In this document: one piece after another, positions 1-9,500 of the stretch | Layout: each line of letters starts with the position of its first letter | Numbering within the stretch: the stretch's first letter is position 1 | Translations under genes and position numbers: made by a program | Notes under the pieces: model-generated | Databases searched by the model: none | What the model saw: the letters and a program-made list of their open reading frames with translations, nothing else | What the model was told of the DNA's origin: nothing | Assembly (NCBI GenBank): GCA_016934735.1 | Contig: JAFGSG010000145.1 | Span: forward strand, 1 to 64,000 | Reading direction: 5' to 3' | DNA: 64,000 nt | From: Spirochaetota bacterium | GTDB lineage: Bacteria > Spirochaetota > UBA4802 > JAFGDQ01

Positions 1-909
1 CATGATGAAGTTCAAAAAGATTATGGAAGATTTATTGCAGAACCATTTGAAAAGGGTTATGGATTAACTATTGGGAATTCATTACGACGTGTATTGTTAT
101 CATCAATCAATGGGTGCAGCATCACTGCAATAAAAATAGAAGGCGTAACTCATGAATTTGCTGCCATTACCGGTGTTTATGAAGATGTTGCCCGTATAAT
201 TTTAAACCTTAAAAAGATTCGTTTTAAATACGAAGGTGAAATGCCTAAAGTTTTGCATATTGTAAAACAGGGATCCGGGGAATTATTAGGCGGAGATTTT
301 CAGGTAGATTCCGATGTTGAAGTGTTAAATCCTGAAATACATATCGCGACGATAAATAAAGAAGGAAAAATTGATATGGAGGTTCAGGTTGAGCGTGGCC
401 GCGGTTACGTCCCTGCTGAATTAAGCAAAGGAAGCACTGAAGCAGTCGGTGTAATAGCTGTTGATGCTGACTTTACGCCTGTAAGAAAAGTCAATATTAC
501 TGTCGAAAACACACGGGTGGGTCAAAGAACCGATTATGACAGATTGATTATTGAAGTTTGGACAGACGGTTCAGTCTCTCCTGAGGATGCAGTCGCTCAG
601 GCGGCAAAAATAATAAAGGATCATCTTACAATATTCATCAATTTTGAAGAGGAGATTGAAGAAGAGGCCGAAGTAGTAGATGAAAATCTTGAAAGAATGA
701 AAAATATTCTGGCAAAATCTATTGATGAACTGGAACTTTCTGTCAGAACATATAATACCATTAAAAGTCTTGATATCAGTATTTTGGAAGAACTTGTACG
801 GAAAACTGAGGATGAATTCAGAAAATCCAAGCACTATAGCGATCAGGTTATGAAGGAGATTAAGTCTAAGCTGGAATCTCTGCATTTAAGTCTTGGACTA
901 AAAGAATAA
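1..909 (+). CDS. rpoA: DNA-directed RNA polymerase subunit alpha (5' partial)
   Basis: Alpha subunit of RNA polymerase; its N-terminal domain dimerises to nucleate core assembly and its C-terminal domain contacts UP elements and activators. The frame is open from base 1, so the true start lies upstream; 302 residues are visible. The family signature IGNSLRRVLLSS is seen at codons 25-36. The alpha-CTD follows an acidic linker and keeps the ELSVRTYN stretch (E. coli R265 and N268 equivalents). The normally conserved LGKKS loop is replaced by YSDQV, so the G296, K298 and S299 equivalents are lost. rplQ follows after 60 bp, the usual bacterial order. Identity is certain; altered UP-element binding is inference. 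Confidence 0.97.
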   Translation, partial: HDEVQKDYGRFIAEPFEKGYGLTIGNSLRRVLLSSINGCSITAIKIEGVTHEFAAITGVYEDVARIILNLKKIRFKYEGEMPKVLHIVKQGSGELLGGDFQVDSDVEVLNPEIHIATINKEGKIDMEVQVERGRGYVPAELSKGSTEAVGVIAVDADFTPVRKVNITVENTRVGQRTDYDRLIIEVWTDGSVSPEDAVAQAAKIIKDHLTIFINFEEEIEEEAEVVDENLERMKNILAKSIDELELSVRTYNTIKSLDISILEELVRKTEDEFRKSKHYSDQVMKEIKSKLESLHLSLGLKE

Positions 910-969
910 ATTTGTTTTATTAAACTTAAATTGAAAATCAGAACTAACGGATAATTTGAAGGACGATCG

Positions 970-1488
970 ATGAGACACAAAAATAGCGTAAGACAATTGG
1001 GAAAGACGCCCTCACATAGAGGTGCGATGTTTTCGAATATGGTTGCTTCTCTTTATTTAAATGAAAGTATCATAACAACAAAACAGAAAGCGAAAGAATT
1101 AAAAAAAATTTCCGAAAAATTAATCACAAAGGCAAGAAAAAATATCAGTCTTCCGGAAAATGAAGTAGGGAAAAAATTACATAATAAAAGATCAGTGCTG
1201 AAATTTGTTAAAGATGAAGATGCAGTTAAAAAATTATTTGATGAAATCGCCCCCAGATATGCAAACAGAAATGGAGGCTATACAAGAATTTATCTTTTAG
1301 GTAAAAGGCTGGGAGATGCTGCTGAGATGGCTATAATTGAATTAGTTGATAAAAAGGTAGCCGTAAAAAGAGAAACAGAAAAAGATAAAGCAGTAAAAGA
1401 TAAAACGGCAAAAGAAACAATTATAAAAGATAAAAAAGATAAATCTGAGAAGAAAGATAAAAAAGTTAAAAAAGACAAAAAGGAATAA
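970..1488 (+). CDS. rplQ: 50S ribosomal protein L17
   Basis: Large-subunit ribosomal protein lying near the exit tunnel. The start MRHKNSVRQLGKTPSHR and the LITKARKN region match L17. The core covers about residues 1-120 and ends in the usual GDAAEMAIIELV strand. A Lys-rich tail of about 50 residues (repeated KDK/KKDKK) follows, making the protein 172 residues against roughly 120-130 in most bacteria. The tail is low-complexity and probably disordered, as in other ribosomal-protein extensions. A GGA-containing ribosome-binding site lies just before the ATG. It is co-transcribed with rpoA by position and converges on maf. Confidence 0.97.
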   Translation: MRHKNSVRQLGKTPSHRGAMFSNMVASLYLNESIITTKQKAKELKKISEKLITKARKNISLPENEVGKKLHNKRSVLKFVKDEDAVKKLFDEIAPRYANRNGGYTRIYLLGKRLGDAAEMAIIELVDKKVAVKRETEKDKAVKDKTAKETIIKDKKDKSEKKDKKVKKDKKE

Positions 1489-1524
1489 AATAATTAAAGG
1501 GAAAGTACAGATTAGTTAATTTTA

Positions 1525-2118
1525 TTAAAATATTTTTTCTATCAGGTTCAGTCTCGTTAACATTCTAAAGAAAAGTCTTACCGGAAATCCAATAATATTA
1601 GTTAATGAACCGTCAATGGTTTCTATAAGGTTATCCCCGTATTCCTGTACTGCATAAGCTCCGGCTTTGTCTAAATAGGTTATTTTTTTTAAATAGCCAT
1701 CGATTTCGCTGTCTGTAATGGATTTAAATGTAATCCTGCTGATCTCTGAATCAGTGATATTCATTATTTGCTCCCCATTTAAATACAGTAATGTTATGCT
1801 GCTGATTACTTCATGAGTTTTGCCGTTTAATTCGTTTAATATATTTACGGCGTCCTTAAAGTTTACCGGTTTACCGATAATTTTATTGTTTATCGTTACA
1901 ATTGTGTCGCAGGATATTATCAAAACAGGTGAACAATTTGAAATATTTGGAAGTATTGATTTAGCTTTTTCTTCAGATATTCTTTCACTGAATTGCCTCG
2001 GTGTTTCTTCGTCTGATGCTATTTCTTCAATATTCGGGCAAAATATTTCAAAAGCATCAATAATATTTTTCAATAAAATTTTTCTTCTGGGAGAAGATGA
2101 ACCTAAGACTATTTGCAT
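1525..2118 (-). CDS. maf: Maf/YhdE-type nucleoside triphosphate pyrophosphatase
   Basis: House-cleaning pyrophosphatase that hydrolyses non-canonical or excess nucleoside triphosphates to monophosphates. The N-terminal GSSSPRR motif, the SCDTIV segment (usually ADTIV), IGKP and the DKAGAYAVQ motif are all visible. The last is typical of the YhdE (dTTP/UTP) subgroup rather than YceF. At 197 residues the length is normal. It lies 26 bp downstream of the spoT/rel stop on the same strand, so the two are probably one transcript. Substrate preference is inferred from motif type only. Confidence 0.93.
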   Translation of the reverse strand: MQIVLGSSSPRRKILLKNIIDAFEIFCPNIEEIASDEETPRQFSERISEEKAKSILPNISNCSPVLIISCDTIVTINNKIIGKPVNFKDAVNILNELNGKTHEVISSITLLYLNGEQIMNITDSEISRITFKSITDSEIDGYLKKITYLDKAGAYAVQEYGDNLIETIDGSLTNIIGFPVRLFFRMLTRLNLIEKIF

Positions 2119-2144
2119 TTAATTTTACATGTTAAAAGGTCGTA

Positions 2145-4163
2145 TTATTTGATAATGACTTTTTCATTTAATTTATGAACATGGGTAACGTTTTTTATAT
2201 TTTTTAATAAATGTATCAATTGATTGAGATGGCTTGTGCTTTTTACTTCAACGATTATTTTAAATCTGACATTATCGTCTTCGGTTGCATCAGCTTCCAT
2301 TTTTAATATATTTGTTTTTGCTGAAGCGATTTCATCTGCAATATCTTTTAATAAGTTCTGCCTGTCTAAAGCATTGATTTCTATTTTTACAGGATAAGTA
2401 TCTACTGACCCTTCCCAGACAATATTAATAAATCTTTCTTCTTCTATTTCTAATTTTTTAAGAGATTGACAGGTTTTTTTGTGAACAGTGAGCCCGCGGC
2501 CTCTGGTAATAAATCCGATTACCTCATCTCCTGGGATAGGCTGACAGCATTGAGCAAGTTTTAATAATACATTGGAAGTCCCGTTAATAGTTAAATTTTG
2601 CTTTTTTTGTCTGGAAATATCTTTAATCTTGAATAATTCGCTATTGGGTATGGTAACTTCGGCTGTCTTATTATCCTTTTGCTGCTGTATTTTCGATATG
2701 GTTGCACCTGTTTCCTGTTCACTTTTTCTAATCCAGTTTCTGATTTTATATCTTGCGTTTGAAGATTTGACAAATTTTAACCATGATTCGGACGGATGTT
2801 CTTTATTGCCGGTTCGAATTTCGATTATGTCGCCGCTTTGAAGTTCAGTTTTAAGAGGTACAATATGGTTGTTGACTTTTGCACCGATACAGTGATGCCC
2901 GACTTCAGTATGAATAGCGTAGGCAAAATCAACAGCTGTAGCACCTTTAGCAAGTTTTATAATTTTCCCTTTCGGAGTGAACGTAAATATCTCGTCCGCA
3001 TAGAGATCCATTTTTAATTCTGTTAAAAAATCCTGGGGGTTATCTTTTTCTGACAGTCTCCTTCGAATATTTTTTAAAAGCATAAGGTTTTTATATTCTT
3101 TAGCCTGTATATTGGGATTTTCTTTGTATAACCAGTGAGCTGCAATGCCGATTTCAGCTGTTGTATGCATTTCTTTTGTCCTGATCTGGAACTCGAGGGG
3201 GTGGCCATACGGACCTATTACTGTTGTATGAAGAGATTGATACATATTTGTTTTGGGAACCGCAATGTAATCCTTGAATCTGGATGTAATAGGTGACCAG
3301 AGACTATGAATTATTCCGAGTATTCCATAACATTCTTTAATCTCATTGACGATAATCCTTATAGCACGTATATCAAAAATGTCGTCTATTGGCTTTTCCT
3401 GCAGTCTCATTTTCTGGAAAATTGAATAATAATGCTTTGCACGTCCGGTTACTTGTGCAGTGATATTCAGTTCATTGAATTTCGCATGCAGTATTTCTTT
3501 GATGTGATTTATATATATCTCCATCTCTGGTACTTTTTGTACAACTTTCGCGGCAATTTCTTTGTATTCTTCAGGATATAAAATATTAAATGAAATATCT
3601 TCAATCTCAGATGCAAGTTGTGACATACCAAGCCTGTGAGCCAGAGGAGCATAAATATCGAGAACCTCTTTTGAAATAGTTTGCTGTTTTTCATAAGGTT
3701 GATATTTAATTGTTCTTAGATTATGAAGTTTATCGGCTAATTTAATCAGGATTACTCTTACATCATTAATTGTAGCAAGAAGCATTTTTCTCAGATTGTG
3801 TACTTCGTCGTATTTGGTTCTTTTTTTTAAAGAAGATATTTTTGTAACTCCATCGACAAGGTTGGCTGTCTCTTCGTTAAATTCTTTTTTTATTGCTTCA
3901 ATAGTTATTTTTGAGTCTTCAATAACATCATGAAGGAGGGCAGCGGCTAAGGTTGTAGTGTCTAAATTAAGACCTGCTAAAGTTTTTGCAACTTCCAAAG
4001 GGTGAATAATATAAGGTTCTCCGGAAAGTCTGAGTTGGCTCTTATGAGCTTCTCTGGCAAAATTATACGCTTTATTGATAAATCCAATATCAGTATCAGC
4101 ATTATTGGAATTAATAATTGCAATCAGGTCAGATAGGTCTGGAATTACCGAAGGATCAATCAT
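2145..4163 (-). CDS. spoT: Bifunctional (p)ppGpp synthetase/hydrolase, Rel/SpoT type
   Basis: Makes and degrades the stringent-response alarmone (p)ppGpp. Domains in order: HD hydrolase (about 25-180, with LLHDVIEDS), synthetase (about 230-350, with RFKDYIAVPK and EFQIRT), TGS (about 385-450), a short Cys-containing region (CCQPIPGDE) and a C-terminal ACT domain (about 595-670). RFKD is the motif of bifunctional Rel/SpoT enzymes, whereas E. coli RelA has an acidic version. The HD residues look intact, so both activities are expected. At 672 residues it is slightly shorter than most long RSH proteins. No second RSH is in the window, so it may be the only one; the symbol rel would fit equally well. 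Confidence 0.95.
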   Translation of the reverse strand: MIDPSVIPDLSDLIAIINSNNADTDIGFINKAYNFAREAHKSQLRLSGEPYIIHPLEVAKTLAGLNLDTTTLAAALLHDVIEDSKITIEAIKKEFNEETANLVDGVTKISSLKKRTKYDEVHNLRKMLLATINDVRVILIKLADKLHNLRTIKYQPYEKQQTISKEVLDIYAPLAHRLGMSQLASEIEDISFNILYPEEYKEIAAKVVQKVPEMEIYINHIKEILHAKFNELNITAQVTGRAKHYYSIFQKMRLQEKPIDDIFDIRAIRIIVNEIKECYGILGIIHSLWSPITSRFKDYIAVPKTNMYQSLHTTVIGPYGHPLEFQIRTKEMHTTAEIGIAAHWLYKENPNIQAKEYKNLMLLKNIRRRLSEKDNPQDFLTELKMDLYADEIFTFTPKGKIIKLAKGATAVDFAYAIHTEVGHHCIGAKVNNHIVPLKTELQSGDIIEIRTGNKEHPSESWLKFVKSSNARYKIRNWIRKSEQETGATISKIQQQKDNKTAEVTIPNSELFKIKDISRQKKQNLTINGTSNVLLKLAQCCQPIPGDEVIGFITRGRGLTVHKKTCQSLKKLEIEEERFINIVWEGSVDTYPVKIEINALDRQNLLKDIADEIASAKTNILKMEADATEDDNVRFKIIVEVKSTSHLNQLIHLLKNIKNVTHVHKLNEKVIIK

Positions 4164-4424
4164 TTTAATAACATGAATAATTTTTTTAAAGTATATTTAA
4201 TTTAAATAAATAGCGATTTATACGAATTATAAAAAATCGTATATGGTATTCGTATGTATAAATAATATATAATAATATAAACAATACTTTTCTATTGTTC
4301 AAGATTTTTATTTGCTCACTGCTATATTTATAATGAGATAAAAATACTTCAGCTTTTATTAAATATAACGATTTGTTAATTAATCGATAATTAGTACACT
4401 CTTTTTTTGGTTTTGTATTTTTCT

Positions 4425-4459
4425 AAGGCTTTTGCGGATAGCACTCCTGTAAAAGCCTT
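4425..4459. other. Hairpin AAGGCTTTT / AAAAGCCTT
   Basis: Perfect 9-bp inverted repeat with a 17-nt loop, followed on the plus strand by TTCTATTTC. The run of T is weak, so it is an uncertain terminator. It lies between divergent genes where no terminator is needed, so it could belong to a small RNA or be an operator. Confidence 0.4.
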
Positions 4460-4481
4460 TTCTATTTCAAAGCGTAATACG

Positions 4482-4497
4482 TCGACGTTCACGTCGA
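4482..4497. promoter_or_regulatory. Perfect inverted repeat TCGACGT-TC-ACGTCGA
   Basis: Two 7-bp arms separated by 2 bp, overlapping a 10-bp palindrome ACGTCGACGT at 4479-4488. It is GC-rich in an otherwise AT-rich spacer about 135 bp upstream of the 4631 start. The size and symmetry suit a dimeric regulator site. The regulator is unknown. Confidence 0.4.
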
Positions 4498-4630
4498 AGA
4501 TATTTGCGAATAAATAATTGACATTCAAAATAAATAAAGGATTAAAGTTTTAATACTATTAAAAAAGTTGTTTGCATTATTTAAGTGAATTATGTAGGAT
4601 TTTGAGAATATTCCCCATCGCGAGGTTTTT

Positions 4631-4957
4631 ATGTCAGACGAACTATTGAATATTATAATGAAACTTCTGGCAATTGCCATTTATTTAGCTCTAGGTGCTT
4701 TTGTTTCCTGGATATTTTATAATATAAAAAGAAGAGACCTGTTCGGAGGATATATCGGCGGTCTGGTAGTTGGAGTAATCGGTGCTTTAATCGGTGGGTT
4801 TATTTTAGATAAGCTGTTTTTAGATATAGCAATTAAAGTATTGAACTTTCTTGTATATTATACAGGTGTTAATATAATTGCCGGATTGATTGGCGGATAT
4901 GTAGCTGTTTATATAATGAACAGGCTCGGCCACAATAAAGAAAGAAAGAAATATTAA
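4631..4957 (+). CDS. Small integral membrane protein resembling GlsB/YeaQ/YmgE (transglycosylase-associated) proteins
   Basis: A 108-residue protein with about three hydrophobic helices. Glycine-rich stretches (GGYIGGLVVGVIGALIGGF at about 38-56, and IIAGLIGGY near 90) resemble the GlsB/YeaQ/YmgE stress membrane-protein family. The C-terminus is basic and probably cytoplasmic. No enzymatic motif is present. It is a lone gene: spoT diverges upstream and the HD-hydrolase gene converges downstream. Family assignment rests on composition and glycine spacing; function is unknown. Confidence 0.6.
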   Translation: MSDELLNIIMKLLAIAIYLALGAFVSWIFYNIKRRDLFGGYIGGLVVGVIGALIGGFILDKLFLDIAIKVLNFLVYYTGVNIIAGLIGGYVAVYIMNRLGHNKERKKY

Positions 4958-5025
4958 GATAATTAATTATTTTTATACATTAGCTTGTTTAAGATAAATT
5001 TGTATAAATAGTGTCTTATAGGCTG

Positions 5026-5571
5026 TTATTTTAGGCTGGAAATGACGTCATTTATATCTTTTAATATATAATTATTTATTTTTTTTTCTATTTCAAGGAT
5101 CGATTTTTTGTTTTTTAAAATATGTTGTCTTATGTTCTCTGTTTTCCCATATCTGGTCAGTAAATCAGATACTCTTTCTTCAACAGCAACTATTTTATTA
5201 TGTGTAACTCTTTTATCCGCATAAAATACTATTTCTTTTTCTTTTAACTCATCATTGAAATCGTATTGCTTCAATTCAACGTGTTCCTCAATGATGTCAG
5301 CAACATTACTGTATCCGAGTTCTCTCAGCAAAATTGCTCCGGTCGTATCATGATGCTCTTTTGTGGTTAATGATCTGGTCTTGGTAATATCATGGAGAAG
5401 AGAGCCGGCAATAACAAGATCTCTATTAATAACAACGTCCGGTTTAAGATTGTTGATTATTGCCATTGCAACGAGCATAACCTGCTCTGAATGTTCTTTA
5501 ATATGCGGAAGCATTCTATCTTTCATGATTTCATAACATTCATTTATCGATGGAACTTTGTTGTATGTCAT
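5026..5571 (-). CDS. HD-domain phosphohydrolase
   Basis: A 181-residue metal-dependent phosphohydrolase of the HD/HDIG superfamily. The N-terminal half carries HIKEHSEQV, then SLLHDITKT (the HD pair), HHDTTGAILL and a further His in EEHVEL, with Asp in FYADKRV. This is the spacing of a single-domain HD hydrolase such as those acting on nucleotides. The substrate cannot be told from the sequence. It is transcribed away from the chemotaxis operon across a 367-bp spacer, so it probably stands alone. Confidence 0.85.
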   Translation of the reverse strand: MTYNKVPSINECYEIMKDRMLPHIKEHSEQVMLVAMAIINNLKPDVVINRDLVIAGSLLHDITKTRSLTTKEHHDTTGAILLRELGYSNVADIIEEHVELKQYDFNDELKEKEIVFYADKRVTHNKIVAVEERVSDLLTRYGKTENIRQHILKNKKSILEIEKKINNYILKDINDVISSLK

Positions 5572-5938
5572 GCGATAATTTTTACTTGAAAATCTTAAAT
5601 ATGTATTATAACATATAAATCAGACAATGAATATTGATTTTCCCTTAAAAGTAATCTTTATCTTTATAATTTTACTTTATATTGGACAGGCTTTTAAGTT
5701 CGGATTTCATATGGTATTTTGTAAATATATTAAAATATACTGACTAATTTATTTTTGTTGATTTTAATTAACAGATCAATCAAAATTTAAAATATAATAT
5801 TAATTATCATATTTATAGATAAGTTGTTTCATAATATTGACGAAAATAATATTATGTAAACAATAAAACATTATTATTGAAGCGTTTATAAATTTTTTTC
5901 GAATTCTGTTGTTTTTATAACAAAAGAATGGAGTTAAT
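5572..5938. other. 367-bp divergent spacer upstream of the chemotaxis operon
   Basis: Extremely AT-rich with no credible ORF. It should contain the promoter for cheW-cheA-cheB-cheY. A TATAAT occurs at 5793-5798 with a TTAACA at 5768-5773, but the 19-bp spacing is poor. No good match to the flagellar sigma-28 consensus was found by eye. Confidence 0.5.
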
Positions 5939-6475
5939 ATGAATACCAATGAAATTATAGAAGATGTAAATGAAGTTACTACAGAGGAAGCAGAGCAGGA
6001 GGAGGATTTCATTTCTGAAGATAAAATTGTTCAAGTAGTCAGTTTTTCATTATTGAATAGTGTTGAATATGGTATAAATATTCTTTCAATACATGAAATA
6101 TTGAAAATGTGTGACATCACACGGCTGCCGAATACTCCTCCTTTTATTAAGGGAGTAATCAATTTAAGAGGCAATGTTATTCCGGTAGTTAATGTAAGAA
6201 AAAGATTCGGATATAGAGAGACTAAAATTACTGATGATTCAAGAATAATAGTGGTTGGTATTAATGGTAAACTTGTAGGATTATTAGTGGATTGCGTCTT
6301 CCAGGTTTTCAGAATACCATTAAAAGACATTAGTTCCCCTTCTGACTTAATTGAGGGAGTATCGGTCGAATTTATCCAGGGTGTCGCAAGGATGAAGGAT
6401 GGGTTGATTATTATATTAAAACTGGACAATTTGCTGTTTGCCGAGGAATATAATATAGACGAGACATTAACATGA
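5939..6475 (+). CDS. cheW: Chemotaxis coupling protein CheW
   Basis: Adaptor linking chemoreceptors to the CheA kinase. The core (about residues 35-170) has the CheW signatures: YGINILSIHEILKM, INLRGNVIPVVN and a final LDNLLF. An acidic N-terminal extension of about 30 residues (many E/D) precedes the fold, giving 178 residues. ATGGAG just upstream of the ATG serves as the ribosome-binding site. cheA follows 48 bp downstream, so it is the first gene of the chemotaxis operon. Confidence 0.95.
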   Translation: MNTNEIIEDVNEVTTEEAEQEEDFISEDKIVQVVSFSLLNSVEYGINILSIHEILKMCDITRLPNTPPFIKGVINLRGNVIPVVNVRKRFGYRETKITDDSRIIVVGINGKLVGLLVDCVFQVFRIPLKDISSPSDLIEGVSVEFIQGVARMKDGLIIILKLDNLLFAEEYNIDETLT

Positions 6476-6523
6476 GAATTTCAATTCTGTAAAATCTAAT
6501 TTTCAGTAAATTGGAGAAGAAAT

Positions 6524-9500
6524 ATGCCATTTTCCATCGGAGAATACCAAGATATATTCTTAGAAGAGGCGGATGAACAGCTTCAGGAATTAAATCAAAG
6601 CCTTCTGGCTTTGGAAAAAAATCCCGAGGATATTGATATTGATATCATTAATAGTATTTTCAGGACTGCGCACTCACTAAAGAGTTCCGCAGCATTTGTA
6701 GGTTTAAACGATCTGAGCGATCTTGCTCATCATATGGAAAATTTACTTCAGGGAGTTCGGGATAAAACGATGAAAATGTCCCCTGAAATAATTGAAGTGC
6801 TTTTTGAATGTTTTGATTTGATAAATTCCATTATTAGTTCTGTTTCAAGAGGAGAAGAACCGAAACAGGACTTATCGGACACTATTGAGAAAATTAAAAA
6901 TATAAACGAAAATACAGAATCCGGGCATAAAAAAGAAATAATCTCGGAAAAGCACAAGAGGGAAAAATCAAAAGGAATTGATGGAAAAGAAGCATTACCA
7001 AAAATTCACTATAATCAAAAAGAGATAAAAATTATTACTGATAATCTTAAAGCCGGAAAATTCTGTTGTGAATTGGATATTTATTTAGAGTTCCATGCAC
7101 AAATGAAATGGATAAAGGCCCAGCTCATTGTATATAATTTAAAACAGATAGGTGAATTATTAAAAACAATCCCATCTATGGATGATATCTCTAAAGAATG
7201 GGATGACCATATTTTTAAATTAGTTTTTTTTACCGATCAATCTGTTGAAAAGATCAGAGGAGCCTGCGAAATTGATTTAGTTAACAAAATTGATCTAAAA
7301 AAAATTACTCTATCGAAGAATAAAGATAATAAGGATGCATTAAAAATTCATGGAAAAGAGATCCTGTTCGAGGAAAAGAACTTAGTAGAAAACGATAAAA
7401 AGTTTACAGCAAATTCAGCTGTCATTCTAAAACAGGATGAATCGGAGATAGAAGATGATGAACATGAAGACATTTCCTTTGGAAGAAGAAAGGAGGATAA
7501 AAGAGGCCTTAGCTTAAAAATTGTAAAGGTATCTGTCGATAAACTTGACCTTCTTTTAAATACAGTTGGCGAATTGGTTATAGCAAATTCAGGTTTTTTT
7601 CGCCTGTTTGATGAGGTTAAAAAAAGTAATATTGATAAATCCATTATAAGCGAATTTAAAAACAGAATGGATCAGATGTCGAGGATCGCAAAGGATCTTC
7701 AGAGCGGCATTATGAAAACAAGAATGGTTCCTATAGGACAGGTGTTATCCAGATTTAACAGGCCAGTCAGGGATCTTGCCAAAGAATTCAATAAGAAAAT
7801 TAATTTTACAATCAAAGGAGAAGAAACGGAATTAGACAAAAAAGTCATTGATGTTATTGGCGAACCTATGCTCCACCTGTTAAGAAATTGTATTGATCAT
7901 GGAGTTGAAATGTCCGAAGAAAGGAAACGATTAGGTAAGTCCGAAGAAGCTGCCGTATCAATTAACGCGTATCAGGGAGGAAACCAGATTTTTGTTGAAG
8001 TTGGAGATGATGGCCGGGGATTGAATATTGAAAAGATTAAAAAGAAAGCCCTTGAAAAGGGCATGGTTACTCCTGAACTCCTTGAAAATTTAGAAAATGA
8101 AGATATAGTGGAATTTATATTCCGTCCCGGATTTTCAACAGCGGATGTTATTACGGATATTTCCGGACGTGGGGTCGGACTGAATGTTGTAAAAGAAATT
8201 GTCAGTGAGCTGAACGGAAATGTCAGGATAGAAACAGAACCCGGTATGGGCACTAATTTTGTTTTATCTTTTCCTCTTACTTTAGCTATAATACCTGCAA
8301 TTATGATCAAAGTCAGTAATGAAATTTATTCAATCCCTCTGCCGGATGTAATTGAAACAATTAAAATAACTCAATCCGATATAACGACAATTGAGGGCAG
8401 GGAGGTAGTTAACTTAAGAGGTGAAATCCTTTCATTATTACGTTTAAATGAATTTATCGGCGTTAAAAGTACTCTTCCCGATGATATAAAAATTCCTGTT
8501 GTGATCGTTGGTTATGGAAATAGAAAGATCGGTGTGATTGTTGATAGCCTTGAGGGAAAACAGGAAATAGTAATTAAATCTCTTGAGGAAAATTATACAA
8601 ATATCGACGGCCTTTCCGGAGCGTCAATTCTTGGAGACGGAAGTATTTGTTTGATATTGGATATTTCTTCAATGATTAATAGGGTAATCTCTGATGAAGA
8701 AAAAGCAATACGGCAGAAAAAATCGATTAAAACTGATGAAAGCAGTATAATTGAAGAATCCGCTTTAACACAAGAAAACATAGAGGAAGGTCTGGAAACA
8801 GGCGAAAAGGAAATAAAGCCTGAAGCAGGTAAGGCGATTCTGCAAAAAGCCGCATCGGAGAAGGCTAAATCGGAAGCTTCTAAGCGTATACGAAAAGAAC
8901 TCGAAGTGGATTTGAGAAAAGATGATGATGAAGATATTACTGAAGATATTATATTTATGAAGGATGATGAGGCTGATAAAGAAACAATGGATTTAGATGC
9001 TGGCGGTGATCAGATAAAAACAAAAGTGAAAGAGACGCTTATTGAGTTTAGAAAAGAGTTGGAAAAGAATGTAAATGAAAATGTTGAATTGGATCAGGAT
9101 GAACAGGTTTTAAAATCAATGAATATCGCGAAAGAGGATATTGAAAAGATTAATGTAATAGCAAATGTGGGTATTGCGAATGCTGCTGAATCACTTTCAA
9201 AAATTTTAGATAAAAGCGTATCTCTTTCCATACCGGAGATAGAAATTATACCTATTAAAAATATTGCAAAATCGATCGGAGAAATTGATACTGTATATGT
9301 TGGAGTATTTATGCCTCTTCTTGGGGATGTTAACGGCGCTGTCCTGTTTAGTTTTACCGAAGAATCGGGTTTTGAGCTGATTGATATGCTTTATGGATTA
9401 TCAACAGGTAAAACTAAAGTTTTAGACCAGGACGGCGAATCCGCCCTGAAGGAAGTTACGAATATTATTGGCTCATCAATGATTAATATTTTATCAGAAA

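Larger units (their letters stand above)
4164..4630. other. 467-bp divergent intergenic region between spoT and a membrane protein gene
   Basis: Very AT-rich spacer with no convincing ORF. It must hold promoters for spoT (minus) and the 4631 gene (plus). It contains a 9-bp hairpin (4425-4459), a perfect operator-like inverted repeat (4482-4497) and a 7-bp inverted repeat TACGAAT/ATTCGTA at 4221-4227 and 4248-4254 on the spoT side. No tRNA-like cloverleaf was seen. Confidence 0.6.

Noticed and set aside
571..885. Minus-strand ORF inside rpoA
   Set aside because: Shadow of a conserved gene, with no ribosome-binding site or homology.
1518..1541. AT-only hairpin between rplQ and maf as a terminator
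   Set aside because: The stem is all A/T, overlaps the maf stop, and could be chance in AT-rich DNA.
5572..5938. Flagellar sigma-28 promoter for the che operon
   Set aside because: No sequence close to the TAAA-N15-GCCGATAA pattern was found by eye.
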